Positions 34,593-43,547 of a stretch of DNA of 64,000 nt are shown piece by piece. How positions within the stretch are numbered: position 1 is the stretch's first letter; every line of letters starts with the position of its first letter. Made by a program: the position numbers and the translations under genes. The notes beneath the pieces were generated by a model that searched no databases, was not told the DNA's origin, and saw only the letters and a list, made by a program, of their open reading frames with translations. Origin of the DNA: SABI01 sp963676605 (GTDB lineage: Bacteria > Spirochaetota > Spirochaetia > Sphaerochaetales > Sphaerochaetaceae); NCBI GenBank assembly GCA_963676605.2, contig CAXXSP010000034.1:74769-138768 (forward strand), in the 5' to 3' direction.

Positions 34593-35126
34593 ATGCTGAA
34601 CAGAATTGCACAGGCACAGGTGATTCCCGCAATACGGGAGATTGATGTCGATTCAGGGCTTGCCCTGATAGCTTCTCTTGCTTCTGAAGGGTATACAGCA
34701 ATGAATATCTCTCTGCAGAGCGAGCACGGCATTGCTCTGCTGCAGGCAGCAGCACAGCGCTTTCCCTCTCTTCTGATGGGAGGTGGGAACGTGCAGACTC
34801 CCGATGAGGCGGAATCAGCCCTCTCAGCCGGTGCCCGGTTCATCCTTTCTCCGCTCTTCCATCCTCAGATGATCTCCCTGGTGAAATCCTCCGGGAATCT
34901 GATCCTTCCTGTGCAGATAGAGGGTACTCTTGCCCGGGATGCACATCTGGAGGCTGTGAGTCTGTATCCTGTGGAAAGATGCGGAGGTATAGAGACACTG
35001 AGACGGCTCTGGGATGAATTCTCCATCCGTTCTCTGGTTGCCGGTGCTCTTGATGATGGAAAGCTGAAACCCTTCCTGAAGGAGAAAGGGTTTCTTGCCG
35101 CTACCGGGACCTGGATGATCCACTAG
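34593..35126 (+). CDS. KDPG-aldolase-like (Eda) protein with lost catalytic residues
   Basis: The 177-residue protein starts at ATG 34593 behind GAGGAGG. It follows the Eda fold: VIPAIREID, the GGGNVQTPDEAESALSAGARFILSP phosphate-binding block (shown in part), and VSLYPVERCGG. In active KDPG aldolases the last motif starts with the Schiff-base Lys (KFFPAE) and the earlier EVTLRT motif carries the catalytic Glu. Here these read SLYPVE and NISLQS, so both residues are absent. It is also about 30 residues shorter than usual. It is co-transcribed with the KamA protein and is more likely a binding or regulatory protein than an aldolase. Confidence 0.75.
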   Translation: MLNRIAQAQVIPAIREIDVDSGLALIASLASEGYTAMNISLQSEHGIALLQAAAQRFPSLLMGGGNVQTPDEAESALSAGARFILSPLFHPQMISLVKSSGNLILPVQIEGTLARDAHLEAVSLYPVERCGGIETLRRLWDEFSIRSLVAGALDDGKLKPFLKEKGFLAATGTWMIH

Positions 35127-35155
35127 GAGCTCTCAGGCGGTTTCAATGTCCCTCC

Positions 35156-36010
35156 CTACAGGAGAGGTACTGTTGTCCAAAATCCATGCTCGAGCATATC
35201 GAGAGACTTGATACCTGACTGGATGAGAAGGTCCTCGGTTCCTGCGAAGCTGAAATCGAGCTGGTCAGCCCTGTGAGCATCACTGTTGAGCATTAGCGGT
35301 ACCGATAATTCGCCGCACAGGAGTATCATATCGGGTGAAGGGTACACTTCTTTCGTAGCTCCCCGCGCAATACCTCCGGTATTCACTTCAATGCGCACCT
35401 GCTTCTCAGCTGCACTCTGGATCAGAGAGCGGGACGCTTTCTGATACCATGCCTGGGACGCATCAAAAAACCGGTTATCCCTGTTATGCTTTTTCATGAG
35501 ATCACAGTGACCGAGGATGTCGAAGGAGTGTGATCTCATCATTCTTTTCTGAAGTGTGAAATAGTGAGAGACAAAGTCCTCAATGCTTCCTGCGAAATTA
35601 TCTTCAAGAAGGGTCGTAAACTCCTCGATAGGTCCGTCTATAGAGAGGTAGGTTCCGCTCTTCTCATGCTTCATCATGTGCACCGAAGCTATCGTATAAT
35701 CAAGGTCTTCAGCGTATTCACTCCCTGCCAGCTCGTCAGTTCCCTCAAGGTAATCGAGTTCCAGCCCCGCGTAGAGTTCGATTCTGTCCCGGTATACATC
35801 CTTGAGACGTTTCAGCTCTCCCAGATAGTAGGGGAAATCATCACGCTTCATGTGCCAGTCGTCTTCGGGTGTGATAGGGGTATGGCAGGAGAATCCGAGG
35901 GCAGTGAATCCCTTCGATATCGCAGAGAGGACGATCTCCTCCATCGTGCCGTGTCCGTCGTCGAGTCCGCAGTGCGTATGGTAGCTTCCAGTTATTCGTG
36001 ATCTGTTCAT
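35156..36010 (-). CDS. PHP-domain phosphatase, histidinol-phosphatase (HisK/HisJ) family
   Basis: The 284-residue protein has the PHP metal-binding motifs in order: YHTHCGLDDGHG, FSCHTPI, GLELDYLEG, ASVHMM, DILGHCDLMKK and LNSDAHRADQL. This set supports a trinuclear-metal phosphatase. The family includes histidinol-phosphate phosphatase, the penultimate step of histidine synthesis. No other his gene is nearby, so a different phosphoester substrate is possible. It converges on the Eda-like gene. Confidence 0.88.
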   Translation of the reverse strand: MNRSRITGSYHTHCGLDDGHGTMEEIVLSAISKGFTALGFSCHTPITPEDDWHMKRDDFPYYLGELKRLKDVYRDRIELYAGLELDYLEGTDELAGSEYAEDLDYTIASVHMMKHEKSGTYLSIDGPIEEFTTLLEDNFAGSIEDFVSHYFTLQKRMMRSHSFDILGHCDLMKKHNRDNRFFDASQAWYQKASRSLIQSAAEKQVRIEVNTGGIARGATKEVYPSPDMILLCGELSVPLMLNSDAHRADQLDFSFAGTEDLLIQSGIKSLDMLEHGFWTTVPLL

Positions 36011-36118
36011 GCCACGATTATATGAAAAACAAGGCTCCAGCGGAAGCCCCGCCGTCTTCTGTCTTGGCGATCTTTCACACTATGACAGAATTCGCTTGAA
36101 TCCGTTTCCTCCAATTCT

Positions 36119-36146
36119 TTGACAAGAGAGAATATCGGAGTATACT
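36119..36146 (+). promoter_or_regulatory. Sigma-70-type promoter of the AmmeMemoRadiSam operon
   Basis: TTGACA, a 16-base spacer and TATACT. Transcription would start near 36,153, with GAGAGAGG serving as ribosome site for the ATG at 36,164. This is the cleanest promoter in the window. Confidence 0.75.
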
Positions 36147-36163
36147 GAAGAGAGAGAGGAATT

Positions 36164-37051
36164 ATGGATCGAAAGGCTGGACATGAACGGCCGTGCCTCT
36201 ACCGCAACAGCTTCTACACCGGTGTCGTGGGCGAATTGGAAAAACTCATCTCAGAGATGGTCGAGAGTGAGAAGTCCGTTCCGTGTCCTCTGGATGATGT
36301 CTCTGCCGCTATCATCCCCCACGCCGGTCTCACCTACTCGAACCGAGGTATATCTCATGCCTATGCACAGAGGAAGCGACCCGTCTCTTTCGCTCTGATC
36401 GTCTCTCCCTCCCATTATCATATGCTGCCGCCTGATACTATTGCGAAAGACTCCTATGATGCGTATCAGACACCGCTGGGAACGCTTCCCCATACTCCCC
36501 TCGACCTCGACTCCCCTGTGATAATAGACAACAGTGTGTGTGGTGATGAACATGCTGTGGAGATCCCTCTCCTGCATCTTGCCTATCAGCAGAAGATTCA
36601 GAAAAGTCCATTGCACGTAGAGGTTCTTCTCGTCTCCTCCTTCAGGTCAAAAGAGATGATAGAACAGGTCTCTTCCGCTGTTCTCCTCGCGCTTGAAAAG
36701 AGAGGGATACCTCTCGATACGTGTCTGTTTCTCGCTTCAAGTGATCTCACTCACTGGGGAAACCGATTTTCTCACACACCGTATCAGGGCATGGAACGAG
36801 ATGAAATTCTCTCTCATGTGAGAGATGATGATATGATCTTTATGAAATCAGTACTCGAAGGCTCAGCTCCCGCTTCACGGCCTCCTTCCTCCACCGTCTG
36901 CGGTTACGCTGCCATACAGCTCGTTTCCACCCTTGCGAGGAAAAGCGGTCTCACCGGTGTTTTTCATGACTATTATACATCCGAGGAGATCGGAGGAGGA
37001 GGAGATTCCTTTGTGAGCTACCCTTCGGTTCTCTACGGGAGGAAGACATGA
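36164..37051 (+). CDS. amrB: AmmeMemoRadiSam system protein B (MEMO family)
   Basis: The 295-residue protein has the MEMO-family motifs: PHAGLTYSNRG, SPSHYHM, DEHAVEIPLLHL and SSDLTHWG, plus a conserved Cys in STVCGYAAI. The fold resembles extradiol dioxygenases with a metal site of His and Cys. It is always found with AMMECR1 and a radical SAM enzyme when those are clustered, as here; the chemical role of the trio is not known to me. A strong promoter sits just upstream, and the stop overlaps the next start (ATGA). Confidence 0.93.
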   Translation: MDRKAGHERPCLYRNSFYTGVVGELEKLISEMVESEKSVPCPLDDVSAAIIPHAGLTYSNRGISHAYAQRKRPVSFALIVSPSHYHMLPPDTIAKDSYDAYQTPLGTLPHTPLDLDSPVIIDNSVCGDEHAVEIPLLHLAYQQKIQKSPLHVEVLLVSSFRSKEMIEQVSSAVLLALEKRGIPLDTCLFLASSDLTHWGNRFSHTPYQGMERDEILSHVRDDDMIFMKSVLEGSAPASRPPSSTVCGYAAIQLVSTLARKSGLTGVFHDYYTSEEIGGGGDSFVSYPSVLYGRKT

Positions 37052-37614
37052 CTACACATCAGATTCTGCTGCTTACGATAGCACACGAGGCGATTGAAGA
37101 AAGTCTCACCGGAGCAAAACCGTTTACCTACACACTGATTGACAGAAATCCTCCTGTGGAGTTTCTTGAAGCCAACGGGGTGTTCGTCACCATAACAAAG
37201 CAGCCCTCGCAGACTTTGCGCGGCTGCATAGGAATTATAGGCAAGGGCCAGAATCCTCTGTATAAGAACGTCTATGAGATGGCGAAGGCCGCAGCTTTTC
37301 AGGACCATAGGTTTCACCCGCTCCACGCTGACGAACTGGACCATATCACTCTTTCGGTTTCAATCCTTTCCGAGCAGAAGGAACTCAGTAACCTGGAGGA
37401 TATCCGCCTGGGGATAGACGGTGTGATATTTGAATATGAGGGGCATCATGCCCTCTTCCTCCCGGAAGTGGCGATTGAACAGAATTGGACGAGGGGCCGT
37501 ATGCTGAGTCAGCTCTGCCTGAAGGCCGGTCTTCCTCCCACCTTCTATCAGGAAGGAAAGGGCGTTTTCCATACATTCACCACCATGCACTTCTCTGGAG
37601 CAGCTGGAGGTTGA
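37048..37614 (+). CDS. amrA: AmmeMemoRadiSam system protein A (AMMECR1 domain)
   Basis: The 188-residue protein is an AMMECR1 domain, with VTITKQPSQTLRGCIG as the diagnostic core (family motif LRGCIG), FQDHRFHPL, LSVSILSEQKEL and PEVAIEQNW. It fills the whole length of the family. It overlaps gene B by 4 bases and is followed by the radical SAM gene after 1 base, so the three products should be made together, probably as a complex. Confidence 0.93.
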   Translation: MTTHQILLLTIAHEAIEESLTGAKPFTYTLIDRNPPVEFLEANGVFVTITKQPSQTLRGCIGIIGKGQNPLYKNVYEMAKAAAFQDHRFHPLHADELDHITLSVSILSEQKELSNLEDIRLGIDGVIFEYEGHHALFLPEVAIEQNWTRGRMLSQLCLKAGLPPTFYQEGKGVFHTFTTMHFSGAAGG

Positions 37615-37615
37615 T

Positions 37616-38578
37616 GTGGTGACCTGTTTGCTCTGCTATAGAGCATGTACACTCAGGGAAGGTCAGGTAGGGGTATGTAGGGTAGTCCAGAACCTTTCTG
37701 GTGCGATAGTTCCCGTCTCCCGTCAGTGTTTTGCCGCCGAGCATATTGATCCTATAGAGAAGAAGCCGCTCTATCATTTCTATCCCCTTCACAGGACGTA
37801 CTCACTCGGAATGTACGGCTGTAATCTCGATTGTGATTTCTGTCAGAATCATTCACTCGTCAGTGGGGACTTTCACAAGCGAGGTCTCGAGACCTCTTCT
37901 GAGATCATAAGAAATTTCATTCACAGCGGAACCTCGATCGTCAGTTACACCTATTCGGAACCGATTGTGTGGCAACCTCATGTTCTTCCTGTAGCACAGG
38001 AGGTTCACAGAAGGGGAGGCTTGAATGTCCTGGTAACGAACGGAACGTTCAGCAGAGAGTCCCTCACACGCCTTCATCCTCTCATCGATGCTCTCAATAT
38101 AGATCTGAAGGGGGATGAGGAGTTCTATCGCAGTGTCTGTCATTCGCCGGGAGCCTATGAGGCTGTTCTTGAAGGAATCGACTTCTGGGTGAACCAGAGT
38201 TCTGCTGTGGTGGAGGTGACAACGCTTCTCATAGACGGGTACCATTCTAAGCGGTGGGTGGAGAGCATGGGACGGCTGCTGCACGAAATAGGTGTGAAGG
38301 TCTGGCATCTTTCCCGTTTCCATCCGTCTCACCGGATGATGCATATTCCTGCAACCTCCGCAGAGTTGATGCAGAGCGCGTATGAGAGCGCACGCAACAG
38401 CGGGATCGGGTATGTGTATCTCGGGAATGTCGATGTACAGGAGAATTATTTCATCACCTGCGGAAAGTGCGGGTACTCCATGAAGCGCTCAGAGGTGAAT
38501 GCTCTCGCAGACACTGAGGGAATCCTCAGGTGTCCACAATGTCAGAACGTACAGTATGGGAGATTCGGAGAGCTGTGA
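37616..38578 (+). CDS. amrS: AmmeMemoRadiSam system radical SAM enzyme
   Basis: The 320-residue protein starts at GTG 37616 (a second GTG follows at once). An N-terminal CLLCYRAC region is followed by the radical SAM cluster C69, C73 and C76 (CNLDCDFC) within YGCNLDCDFCQNH, then SYTYSEP and NIDLKGD. A C-terminal zinc-ribbon-like part has CGKCG and CPQCQN. Architecture and neighbours match the AmmeMemoRadiSam set; the substrate is unknown. A weak hairpin follows. Confidence 0.93.
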   Translation: MVTCLLCYRACTLREGQVGVCRVVQNLSGAIVPVSRQCFAAEHIDPIEKKPLYHFYPLHRTYSLGMYGCNLDCDFCQNHSLVSGDFHKRGLETSSEIIRNFIHSGTSIVSYTYSEPIVWQPHVLPVAQEVHRRGGLNVLVTNGTFSRESLTRLHPLIDALNIDLKGDEEFYRSVCHSPGAYEAVLEGIDFWVNQSSAVVEVTTLLIDGYHSKRWVESMGRLLHEIGVKVWHLSRFHPSHRMMHIPATSAELMQSAYESARNSGIGYVYLGNVDVQENYFITCGKCGYSMKRSEVNALADTEGILRCPQCQNVQYGRFGEL

Positions 38579-38584
38579 TGGCTC

Positions 38585-38614
38585 CTCAGAGGGTCCGCAC
38601 ACTGATCCTCTGAG
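38585..38614. terminator. Hairpin between convergent genes
   Basis: CTCAGAGG and CCTCTGAG form an 8-bp stem with a 14-base loop in the 48-bp convergent gap between the radical SAM and helicase genes. No U-tract is present on either side. Confidence 0.35.
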
Positions 38615-38626
38615 AGTTCCGGCGTG

Positions 38627-40339
38627 CTATCTGCGGCGACGCTTATCTTTCTTTCTTTTCGGAAAGGAGCCGTAGCGGTCATTCTTCTGATGGCGTGCCA
38701 GGTGTTTCCCGTTGTGACTGTCTGTCCGTGCACGGGTGACGACGGGCTTTCCTCCCTTCGAAATCTTCTTGAAGGCTCCGAGGATTGCATGAGCAGCACC
38801 CTCTTTCGCATTCACGAAGGAGAAGTCTTCCATGACATTCACGTCGTTGAGTTCGTGGTCGCGGATATGTGCATGTTCCTTGAGGAATTCAACGAGGAGT
38901 TTTCTTGTCATTCCATGTGAATAGCCCCTGGCGACGAAGAGTCTTACCTCATCTCCCTGCGAGCGGCTGTTCTTTCTGTCATCCCACTGCTTTCCCTCTC
39001 GTCTCGGAGCCTGAGGATCATGAATGGGCTGATACGAGTGGATATTGAGTTCTCCGATATAGTTGAGGGCAAGAAGGGTCGTCACAACCTTGTGTGGTTC
39101 ATCAAGGTCGAGGAGCTCGAGTGCCATATCCTGGAAGGGAAGGTCATGAGTGGCCTTCAATCCTTCAACGATGGTATCGACGATCCTCTCTTTTTTCATG
39201 GCGACGATTTTCTCTGCATCAGGGATTCTCACCTGCTCGATCTCTGCCCCTATATTCCGCTTCAGGTAGGTGAACCGTCTGGACTCACTGGGAGTGACGA
39301 AGGTAATTGCTGAACCCTTCTTTCCTGCTCTTCCCGTTCTTCCGATTCTATGAATATAGGTTTCAGGATTCTGTGGAATGGAGTAGTTGATTACATGAGT
39401 GAGGTCCTGTACATCGATACCACGGGCGGCCACATCGGTCGCAACAAGGATCGATATACGCTTCTCGCGAAGCTTGTGGAGAATCATCTCGCGCTGTCTC
39501 TGGGCTAGATCTCCATGAATCGCTTCGGCATCATAGCCGCGGGCGATGAGTTCCTTGCTCAGTTCATCGCTCTCCATCTTCGTCCTGCAGAAAACAAGGC
39601 CGTAGAAATCAGGAGAGATGTCGATAATTCGTGTGAGGAGCTCTTTCTTGTCGGAAGGCCTTACCATGTAATAGTACTGGCTTGTATTCGAGAGTGTTTT
39701 TGTATCTTTCTCGATTTCCACCATCTCAAAGTTTCGCATGAACCGTTTTGCGAGGGAGAGGATCTGGCGTGGCATCGTTGCACTGAACAGGAGCATACGC
39801 TTCTCTTCAGGGGTTTCAGAGAGGATCGTTTCAATATCCTCGATGAATCCCATATTGAGCATCTCATCAGCTTCATCAAGGACTGCGAAGGAGACGTCCT
39901 CGAGGGAGAGGGTTCCCCGTTTCATATGGTCCATGACCCTGCCCGGAGTTCCGACCACGACCTGTACTCCTTTTCTGAGTCTCCTGATCTGAAGATCCAT
40001 GGAGGCTCCGCCGTATACGGGTAGAATCTGAAGGCGTCGGTTTCCTTTCATGGACTCTATCTCCGAGCTTACCTGCATGGCAAGTTCCCTCGTCGGGCAG
40101 AGAATGATAGCCTGTACACTATTTCTTGACTCATCGATTGTCTCAAGGATGGGAAGGGAGAATGCAGCGGTCTTGCCTGTTCCTGTCTGGGAGCGGCCTA
40201 CGACGTCACACTGTTTCTCAAGAAGCAGCGGAATGCATGCTGCCTGAACGGCAGTAGGAGTGACGAAACCCTTGGCTTCGAGGGCTTCCAATGTTCTCTC
40301 TGATAACCCGAGAGCGGCGAATGTGTCTGTTGTGTGCAT
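38627..40339 (-). CDS. DEAD-box ATP-dependent RNA helicase with DbpA-type RNA-binding domain
   Basis: The 570-residue protein carries every DEAD-box motif: Q motif (TPTAVQ), I (SQTGTGKT), Ia (PTRELA), Ib (TPGR), II (DEAD), III (SAT), V (ARGID) and VI (HRIGRTGRAG). A DbpA-like RNA-binding domain follows at about 465-540 (VRLFVARGYSHGM), with a basic tail ending KRKKDKRRRR. It resembles CshA/DeaD-type helicases that help ribosome assembly and cold adaptation. GGAG precedes the ATG. It is monocistronic, with a 170-base upstream gap. Confidence 0.95.
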   Translation of the reverse strand: MHTTDTFAALGLSERTLEALEAKGFVTPTAVQAACIPLLLEKQCDVVGRSQTGTGKTAAFSLPILETIDESRNSVQAIILCPTRELAMQVSSEIESMKGNRRLQILPVYGGASMDLQIRRLRKGVQVVVGTPGRVMDHMKRGTLSLEDVSFAVLDEADEMLNMGFIEDIETILSETPEEKRMLLFSATMPRQILSLAKRFMRNFEMVEIEKDTKTLSNTSQYYYMVRPSDKKELLTRIIDISPDFYGLVFCRTKMESDELSKELIARGYDAEAIHGDLAQRQREMILHKLREKRISILVATDVAARGIDVQDLTHVINYSIPQNPETYIHRIGRTGRAGKKGSAITFVTPSESRRFTYLKRNIGAEIEQVRIPDAEKIVAMKKERIVDTIVEGLKATHDLPFQDMALELLDLDEPHKVVTTLLALNYIGELNIHSYQPIHDPQAPRREGKQWDDRKNSRSQGDEVRLFVARGYSHGMTRKLLVEFLKEHAHIRDHELNDVNVMEDFSFVNAKEGAAHAILGAFKKISKGGKPVVTRARTDSHNGKHLARHQKNDRYGSFPKRKKDKRRRR

Positions 40340-40509
40340 GTAACTCCTGATTATATCGGAAATTCTGGATCTGTGTTGATATAACAGCCTACTGTATATG
40401 AATGGCTCGCCTTATGCAAGGGCGATAGTTGTTCCGTTGAATTATTTTTCTATATCCAAAGCAGAAAGGTTCGTGAAACCGTCTATTTGGTAAGAAGGAG
40501 GGTGATCAG

Positions 40510-40689
40510 GTGGATACCCGTATCAGACACGCGAAAAAAAAGGAGAGGGCTCTCTGCCAGGTGGACCAGGCAGAGGCATTGTTCCTGTGGTGTACAGGTG
40601 AGAGCATAAGACGCATCGCTCGGGAGGTGGGGTGCCCATCCTCTTATCTGCTGTCCATCCAGAAGGAGATGGATAAACAGATCCTTTAG
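40510..40689 (+). CDS. Short helix-turn-helix protein (59 residues)
   Basis: GTG 40510 follows a strong AAGGAGG site with 8-base spacing. The product is basic at its start (RIRHAKKKERA). It ends in a homeodomain-like helix-turn-helix (GESIRRIAREVGCPSSYLLSIQKEMDKQIL, shown here only to mark the C-terminal half), similar in form to resolvase-type or sigma region 4-type recognition helices. Its last bases overlap the convergent DUF2804 gene by 4 bases. I do not recognise a named family. The ribosome site and HTH pattern make it a likely real gene. Confidence 0.6.
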   Translation: MDTRIRHAKKKERALCQVDQAEALFLWCTGESIRRIAREVGCPSSYLLSIQKEMDKQIL

Positions 40690-41726
40690 TACCTGTTGTA
40701 CACATTCTCCGCAAAGCCAGCGAGATGTTCCACCGGGAGTACGATATCGTCATCAAGGATCAGCGTCCCGCTGAAATAGCCGAATACCTGGTGCTGGTCC
40801 GATTTCACAAGCAGTAGGTTTGTGACGGAGGTCCTGTCTGCAACGGGAGAGAAGAGGAGATCGACTCTTCCGTCATCGCTTGTGATATGCCACTCTGAGA
40901 GGTAATCATCAGGCGGGATATCGAAGGAAACGGAGCCGAGCTTGTGAATTCTCTCGTTGAAGATGATCGCATTCTCCGAGGCGACTGATCGGTCACTGAA
41001 TCCGTACCCGAAATTGAAACCGAAGGGGATACCTTCCTGGAATCCCGAGGCGCTCGCCCAGTACCATCTGTTCTTGTAGGTCCACACCCCCCGTCCCCAG
41101 TCAAGCACGCCCAGAGCTGATTCAGGGGAGAATGTATAGGTATGTTCTCCCACACGGACAGTTCCTGCTGCTCCCATGGGATTGATTTTCTCATTGAGAT
41201 AGAATGCTTTCCTGTTTTTCTCCCAGCTGGTTGCGATATTCATCGATTCCTGCTGTGGGAGCTGGACGAGAGTGAGGTCTATATCGATTCCTTTCTGAAA
41301 CCCCCGGAGTTCCAACTCAGGTGCCCCGGCCAGAATCCTCCGGGTCTCTCCTCTCCTGCTGTAGGCAATCCTGAGATTCTTATCAGCCCACCCGACCTCA
41401 TAATTCCCCGAGTGAGCCGGCAGGGAATGCCGGCCGAGAGGAAGGACGGAAAGCGCATCACTCTGTGCCCACTGTCCGCTCTTTCCGTCTACAACTGCAA
41501 TAGCGAACAGCCCGGCGTACCCCAAGTCACTGAACGTTGTGGATACCCACAGATCGTGTTCATAGGAGTATACCGCATAATAATCCCATTCCTTGATTTT
41601 CATCCTGCCTGCCCTGATACGGGATCTGTCATATTCAAGAAGAGGGTAGCGGGACCATCCGGCTTCTCTGAGACGTCCTGTATCATCATGAAGAGGACCG
41701 CGCTCTAGAATTTCATGCTGGCTCAT
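40686..41726 (-). CDS. DUF2804 family protein
   Basis: The 346-residue protein starts at ATG 41726, six bases after GGAGG; a longer frame begins at 41765 without a ribosome site. It matches the DUF2804 pattern: LLEYDRSRIRAGRMKIKEWDYY, GVLDWGRGVWTYKNRWYWAS (motifs shortened) and NAIIFNERIHKLG. Members look like beta-rich proteins related to lipocalin-type or tocopherol-cyclase-like folds, with no known reaction. It overlaps the end of the aldo/keto reductase gene by 14 bases, so they form an operon. Confidence 0.85.
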   Translation of the reverse strand: MSQHEILERGPLHDDTGRLREAGWSRYPLLEYDRSRIRAGRMKIKEWDYYAVYSYEHDLWVSTTFSDLGYAGLFAIAVVDGKSGQWAQSDALSVLPLGRHSLPAHSGNYEVGWADKNLRIAYSRRGETRRILAGAPELELRGFQKGIDIDLTLVQLPQQESMNIATSWEKNRKAFYLNEKINPMGAAGTVRVGEHTYTFSPESALGVLDWGRGVWTYKNRWYWASASGFQEGIPFGFNFGYGFSDRSVASENAIIFNERIHKLGSVSFDIPPDDYLSEWHITSDDGRVDLLFSPVADRTSVTNLLLVKSDQHQVFGYFSGTLILDDDIVLPVEHLAGFAENVYNRY

Positions 41727-42678
41727 ACATACCTCCAAGAAGTGTGTCTTTGACCTGATCATCAAGTGTCAGGTCAGCTGCCTTCAGCGAGTCTGAGAGC
41801 TGTTCAAGTGTTGAACACCCAATAATGGGAATGACCGGGAATGGTGAAGCGATGAGTGCTGCGAGAGAGACTGCGGCGGGGGAGGCTTCCATCTCTCTGC
41901 AGACCTTCCGTACGCTCTCCAGAGTTCGCAGGGTCGAATCGCTCAGGAATCGTGAGCGTACTTTGTGAGTGAGGGTATCGATGCCTCCTTCGATACACTT
42001 CGAGAAGAATCCCTTCGCCTGAGACGAAAAGGCAAAGAGAGGGACCTGCTGCTTCTCATAGAATGAAAACTCTTCCCTGTCCATGCAGACGAGGGTAGGG
42101 TCGTTGTACTTCCTGGCCGTTGTCGGGGCGAGTGAGTACTGGATCTCGCTTGCAGCTGGGCGTATCTTCCAGCTGTCTGATGCCTGAGAAAATCTTGAAC
42201 GGCTCCAGTTGCTCAGCCCGAAGGCTTTGATCGTGCCGGCCTGGCTGATCTCCTCGAGGAGAGCGCCGATCTCAGAAACAGAGAGGGATGGATCATCCCT
42301 GTGGAGCATCCAGAGATCAATCGAAGTGAGGGAGAGAGCTTTCAGAGACATCTCAAGGTCTCCAAGGAGAGAATCACGATCCATTCTGCTCTTCATATTC
42401 TCAATATGAGGATGAGCACCCTTCGTGATTACTACCATCTCCTTCTGCATGCCGTTCGCAGAGAGCCATTCACCGATCACTTCTTCACTGAGACTTGCTT
42501 TACCGGCTGATACCTGCCCGTAGACCCGTGCAGTATCTATCACCGTGCCGCCGGAGTCCGCGAAGGTATCGAGCATCCTGAACGCGAGATCCTTTCCTAT
42601 TTCGGTTCCGAAATAGGTGGTTCCTAATGCGATGACGGAGATGTTATTATCTATCCCGTCTATCCTGATATATTTCAT
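41713..42678 (-). CDS. Aldo/keto reductase
   Basis: The 321-residue protein starts at ATG 42678, with GGAG upstream. The catalytic tetrad is visible: D and Y in VIDTARVYGQ, K in VITKGAH and H in WMLHRDDP. The C-terminal NADPH-binding part has IPIIGCSTLEQLSDSL. Family members reduce carbonyls using NADPH; the substrate is unknown. It is co-transcribed with the DUF2804 gene and divergent from yqeC. Confidence 0.92.
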   Translation of the reverse strand: MKYIRIDGIDNNISVIALGTTYFGTEIGKDLAFRMLDTFADSGGTVIDTARVYGQVSAGKASLSEEVIGEWLSANGMQKEMVVITKGAHPHIENMKSRMDRDSLLGDLEMSLKALSLTSIDLWMLHRDDPSLSVSEIGALLEEISQAGTIKAFGLSNWSRSRFSQASDSWKIRPAASEIQYSLAPTTARKYNDPTLVCMDREEFSFYEKQQVPLFAFSSQAKGFFSKCIEGGIDTLTHKVRSRFLSDSTLRTLESVRKVCREMEASPAAVSLAALIASPFPVIPIIGCSTLEQLSDSLKAADLTLDDQVKDTLLGGMYEPA

Positions 42679-42791
42679 CAATCGTTCTCCCGTACCCTAT
42701 TATAGCGTTAAAAGGGAGAAAGATGGAAAGAAAGTTTCTCTCCTTCAACTCCCCAAGCATGCCGTTATACGATTGACCGTATAATGGGTGC

Positions 42792-43547
42792 GTGATAAAA
42801 TTTTCAGCTATGGGAACTACCCGTCGATCTCTCATACCCTATCTCTTTGATCTTGCTGCACAGATCCGTCCTGATTCACCTTCAGCAGTGGTGAGTGTGA
42901 TCGGGAGCGGGGGGAAAACGACACTTATCGAGGCTCTGGCAGAAGAGGGTCTGACACGATCTCTCAGAGTCCTCATCACGACAACAACAAAATTATCTCA
43001 TCCCAGATTGCATACGTATACCGTTGCGGATACGCTCGCTCTCGATACCGACCGTCTGCCCGAAAGCGGCCGGTGTGTGCTTTGGGGATTCAGCGACGGG
43101 GATAAACTGATCCCGGGCTCTTCAGATGTTCTTTCCTCCTGTCGGACTCTGTTTGACCTTATTCTCATCGAGGCTGACGGTTCGAGAGGCCTGCCGCTGA
43201 AGATGCACAAGGCGGATGAACCTGTGATACCGCACATCACAACCTCGACGGTGCAGGTATTCGGGCTCTCTGCGCTGGGAGGTAGGAAGGAGCAGGTGAT
43301 ACACAGGTCTGAACTTTTTCACGGAGGAGCCGATACCCTTGATGCCGGTATGCTTATTTCCTGCATGAAGGAACCTGTAAGAAAAAAAGGAAAGCATCTG
43401 CAGCTTCTCAATCAGGCAGATATCCTTACAGAGGAAACACGGAACGACCTGATGCGGATGATCCGGGATGAACAACCCCATGTTCTGTTGGGGTCGCTTC
43501 TCACCGATACACTCTATGGGGAACAGGAAAGGGGAAAACCAGCATGA
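42792..43547 (+). CDS. yqeC: YqeC-type accessory protein for selenium-dependent molybdenum hydroxylases
   Basis: The 251-residue protein has a P-loop (VIGSGGKTTLIEAL), ITTTTKLSHP and LILIEADGSRGLPLK, the diagnostic YqeC motifs. YqeC marks genomes with selenium-dependent molybdenum hydroxylases such as xanthine dehydrogenase, and is thought to act in enzyme maturation. The start is GTG 42792 or ATG 42810; a TATAAT at 42,780 would favour the latter. Its stop overlaps the start of the XdhC-YqeB gene (ATGA). Confidence 0.88.
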   Translation: MIKFSAMGTTRRSLIPYLFDLAAQIRPDSPSAVVSVIGSGGKTTLIEALAEEGLTRSLRVLITTTTKLSHPRLHTYTVADTLALDTDRLPESGRCVLWGFSDGDKLIPGSSDVLSSCRTLFDLILIEADGSRGLPLKMHKADEPVIPHITTSTVQVFGLSALGGRKEQVIHRSELFHGGADTLDAGMLISCMKEPVRKKGKHLQLLNQADILTEETRNDLMRMIRDEQPHVLLGSLLTDTLYGEQERGKPA

